Source: an uncultured Bacteroidales bacterium
GTDB lineage: Bacteria > Bacteroidota > Bacteroidia > Bacteroidales > UBA932
Length of the DNA stretch: 11,895 bases
Reading direction: 5' to 3'
Assembly: GCA_946614205.1 (NCBI GenBank)
Contig: CAMOGR010000145.1
Coordinates: 1-11,895 of the forward strand
Positions 9,444-11,895 of the stretch are shown piece after piece (position 1 is the first letter of the stretch; every line of letters starts with the position of its first letter). Below the pieces are notes generated by a model. The model did not search any database. It had not been told where the DNA came from and saw nothing but the letters and a program-made list of their open reading frames with translations. Both the position numbers and the translations under genes were made by a program.

Positions 9444-11895
9444 TTATTCCAAAGTGACTTTGAGACCGAGACCGCGGAGCTCGTGCAGGAGCACGTTGAG
9501 GGATTCGGGAATGCCTGCGGGAGGCATGGGGTCGCCCTTCACGATAGCCTCGTAGGTCTTGGAACGGCCTGTGATGTCGTCGGACTTCACGGTGAGGATT
9601 TCCTGCAGGGTGTTGGCCGCGCCGAACGCCTCGAGGGCCCAGACCTCCATTTCACCGAAACGCTGGCCGCCGAACTGGGCCTTGCCTCCGAGAGGCTGCT
9701 GGGTGATGAGGGAGTAGGGACCGATGGAGCGGGCGTGCATCTTGTCGTCGACCATGTGGCCGAGCTTTATCATGTAGATGACGCCGACGGTTGCGGGCTG
9801 GTCGAACAAGTCACCGGTGCCGCCGTCGCGAAGCTGCGTACGGCCGAAGCGGGGAACGCCCGCCTTGTCGGTGTAGTCGCAGATTTCGTCGATGCTTGCA
9901 CCGTCGAAAATCGGGGTGCTGAACTTCAGGCCAAGCTCCGCACCGGCCCATCCGAGCACGGTTTCGTAAATCTGGCCGAGGTTCATTCGGGAAGGAACGC
10001 CCAGAGGGTTGAGCACGATGTCCACGGGGGTGCCGTCCTCAAGGAAAGGCATGTCCTCGCGGCGGACAATCTTGGCCACGATACCCTTGTTTCCATGGCG
10101 GCCTGCCATCTTGTCACCCACGGTAATCTTACGCTTCTTGGCGATGTAGACCTTGGCGAGCTGCATGACGCCGTTGGGGAGCTCGTCACCGACTTTCATC
10201 TTGTCGATTTCGCGCTTGAAGGCGGCTGCTTCCGTCTTGTAGGTGATGCAATAGTTATTGATGAGGTCGCGGATCATGGCGTTGGTCTCCTTGTCGGAGG
10301 TCCACTTGCCGGAACCTACGTTCTGGTAGTCGATGGACTCCAGTACCTCCTGGGAGAACTTCTTGTCCTTGGGAACCACCTCTACGTTGTACAGGTCGGT
10401 AATGCCGACGCTCTTGCGGTTCTTGGTGAGAACGGAAAGGCGGCTGATGAGTTCTTCGCGGAGCTTTGCAGCCTTGGCGTCGAACTCCTGCTGGCGGCTT
10501 TCCAGACGGGCTTTCTGGTCCAGTTTGGACTGGCCCCTGCGCCCGGTCTCCTTGGCAAGCTTGGTGTAGAGGGCCGTGCCGACCACCGTACCGGTAAGGG
10601 AAGGATTGGCCTTGAGGGAGGCGTCCTTGACGTCGCCTGCCTTGTCGCCGAAGATGGCTTTGAGGAGCTTCTCTTCCGGTGAAGGATCGCTCTCGCCCTT
10701 CGGGGTGATCTTGCCTATCATGATATCGCCCGGCTCAACGTGTGCGCCGATGCGGATGATACCGTCCTTGCCGAGGTCGCGGGTGGCGTCTTCGCTGACG
10801 TTGGGGATGTCGGAGGTGAGCTCCTCGGGGCCGCGCTTGGTGTCACGCACCTCGGTGAGGTACTCGTCGACGTGGATGGAAGTGAGGATGTCCCACTTGA
10901 CCATCTCCTCGCTGAGCACGATTGCGTCCTCGTAGTTGTATCCCTTCCAGGGCATGAAGGCCACCTTGAGGTTGCGGCCGAGGGCGAGTTCGCCGCCCTG
11001 GGTTGCATATCCCTCGGTGAGCACCTGGCCCTTGGTGATGCGGTCGCCCTTGCGGACGATGGGCTTGAGGTTGATGGTAGTGCTCTGGTTGGTCCTGCGG
11101 TAGATGGGAAGGTTGTAGATAATCTCTTCCGGTGCGAAGGAAACGAACTTCTCGTTATCGGTGCGGTCGTACTTGACGCGGATTTGGTTTGCGTCGACGT
11201 AGGTCACGGTGCCTTCGCGCTCGGCGATATACTGCGTGCGGGAGTCGATGCAGACCCTTTCCTCCAGGCCGGTTCCCACGATGGGGGACTCGGGCGAAAG
11301 AAGAGGAACGGCCTGCCTCATCATGTTCGCTCCCATGAGGGCGCGGTGCGCGTCGTCATGTTCCAGGAACGGGATGAGGGACGCTGCGACGGATGCCATC
11401 TGGTTGGGGGCGACGTCCATGTAGTCGACCTCTTCCTTTGTGACGACGGGGAAGTCGGCCTCCTTGCGGCACTGCAGACGCTCTTCGAGGATGTTGCCCT
11501 CGTCGTCCATGTGTACGTTTGCAAGGGATACGAGCTTGTTCTCCTCTTCCTCCGCGCTCATGTAGTGGGTACCCTCGGGGCTGAGGTCCACCTTGCCGTC
11601 CTTAACGTCGCGGTACGGAGTCTCGATGAATCCGAGGGCGTCGATGCGGGCGTACACGCACAGGGACGAAATCAGACCGATGTTCGGGCCTTCAGGAGAC
11701 TCGATAGGGCAGAGACGGCCGTAGTGGGTGTAGTGAACGTCGCGGACCTCGAATCCGGCGCGGTCGCGGCTGAGTCCTCCGGGACCGAGTGCGCTCAGAC
11801 GCCTCTTGTGGGTGATTTCCGCAAGAGGGTTGGTCTGGTCCATGAACTGGCTCAGCTGGCTGGTTCCGAAGAAGGAATTGATGACGCTGGAGAGA
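9444..11895 (-). CDS. rpoB: DNA-directed RNA polymerase subunit beta, C-terminal portion (5' end outside the window)
   Basis: About 816 residues of the beta subunit are present, equivalent to E. coli RpoB from about residue 501 to the end. The frame stays open to the window edge, so the Met at 11843 is internal (FMDQ of the rifampicin region), not a start. Landmarks in order: rifampicin cluster I ([21 protein letters not shown]), [58 protein letters not shown], a charged coiled-coil-like stretch ([19 protein letters not shown]), [12 protein letters not shown] at 10118-10083 (its two Lys match the active-site K1065 and K1073 of E. coli), [19 protein letters not shown], and the C-terminal clamp segment [16 protein letters not shown]. 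It is followed by rpoC after 21 bp. Nothing looks truncated or frameshifted in the visible part. Confidence 0.99.
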   Translation of the reverse strand, partial: LSSVINSFFGTSQLSQFMDQTNPLAEITHKRRLSALGPGGLSRDRAGFEVRDVHYTHYGRLCPIESPEGPNIGLISSLCVYARIDALGFIETPYRDVKDGKVDLSPEGTHYMSAEEEENKLVSLANVHMDDEGNILEERLQCRKEADFPVVTKEEVDYMDVAPNQMASVAASLIPFLEHDDAHRALMGANMMRQAVPLLSPESPIVGTGLEERVCIDSRTQYIAEREGTVTYVDANQIRVKYDRTDNEKFVSFAPEEIIYNLPIYRRTNQSTTINLKPIVRKGDRITKGQVLTEGYATQGGELALGRNLKVAFMPWKGYNYEDAIVLSEEMVKWDILTSIHVDEYLTEVRDTKRGPEELTSDIPNVSEDATRDLGKDGIIRIGAHVEPGDIMIGKITPKGESDPSPEEKLLKAIFGDKAGDVKDASLKANPSLTGTVVGTALYTKLAKETGRRGQSKLDQKARLESRQQEFDAKAAKLREELISRLSVLTKNRKSVGITDLYNVEVVPKDKKFSQEVLESIDYQNVGSGKWTSDKETNAMIRDLINNYCITYKTEAAAFKREIDKMKVGDELPNGVMQLAKVYIAKKRKITVGDKMAGRHGNKGIVAKIVRREDMPFLEDGTPVDIVLNPLGVPSRMNLGQIYETVLGWAGAELGLKFSTPIFDGASIDEICDYTDKAGVPRFGRTQLRDGGTGDLFDQPATVGVIYMIKLGHMVDDKMHARSIGPYSLITQQPLGGKAQFGGQRFGEMEVWALEAFGAANTLQEILTVKSDDITGRSKTYEAIVKGDPMPPAGIPESLNVLLHELRGLGLKVTLE
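11793..11864 (-). other. Rifampicin resistance-determining region (cluster I) of rpoB
   Basis: Covers E. coli RpoB positions 508-531. Residues at the main resistance sites are the sensitive type: Gln513, Asp516 (codon 11840-11838), His526 (11810-11808), Arg529 and Ser531 (11795-11793). Differences from E. coli are Thr508, Thr518, Ala522 and Leu530. Leu530 and the rest look like lineage variation, not selected mutations. Position 522 is an occasional resistance site, but Ala there appears normal for Bacteroidota as I remember their sequences. Confidence 0.85.

Overview
The window comes from a Bacteroidota (Bacteroidales-like) chromosome of moderately high GC; one sampled line counts to 55 percent, and I did not count the whole window. 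The RpoB and RpoC sequences have the Bacteroidales look. The outer-membrane gene belongs to DUF5020, a family I know mainly from that phylum. The uraA promoter fits the Bacteroidota consensus TTTG-N19-TAnnTTTG, and none of the five visible start codons has a Shine-Dalgarno sequence. I cannot name the genus.

All six genes lie on the minus strand, so transcription runs from high to low coordinates. From right to left: the C-terminal part of rpoB (11895-9444, its 5' part outside the window) and, 21 bp on, complete rpoC (9422-5139), ending at a strong intrinsic terminator (5122-5087). A 175-bp gap then holds that terminator and a well-formed promoter (5047-5017). This promoter drives a tight three-gene set: uraA-type NCS2 permease (4963-3611), a DUF5020/Tsx-like outer-membrane barrel (3576-2809) and an AzgA/PbuG-type NCS2 purine permease (2796-1456). 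Gaps are 34 and 12 bp, and a 12-bp-stem terminator (1435-1401) closes the set. Just past it begins a secreted family-2 glycoside hydrolase (1383 to the window edge, 3' part missing).

Together, rpoB and rpoC make the catalytic core of RNA polymerase. The middle operon reads as a two-membrane nucleobase/nucleoside uptake module: a proposed outer-membrane channel plus two inner-membrane proton symporters, one uracil/xanthine-like and one purine-like. The glycoside hydrolase looks like a separate unit for glycan breakdown.

About 97 percent of the window is coding. I found no RNA genes, mobile elements, CRISPR arrays, long repeats or phage genes. I found no convincing exotic system; the transport operon, and in particular its outer-membrane partner, is the most interesting part. 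The largest non-coding gap is 175 bp (4964-5138).
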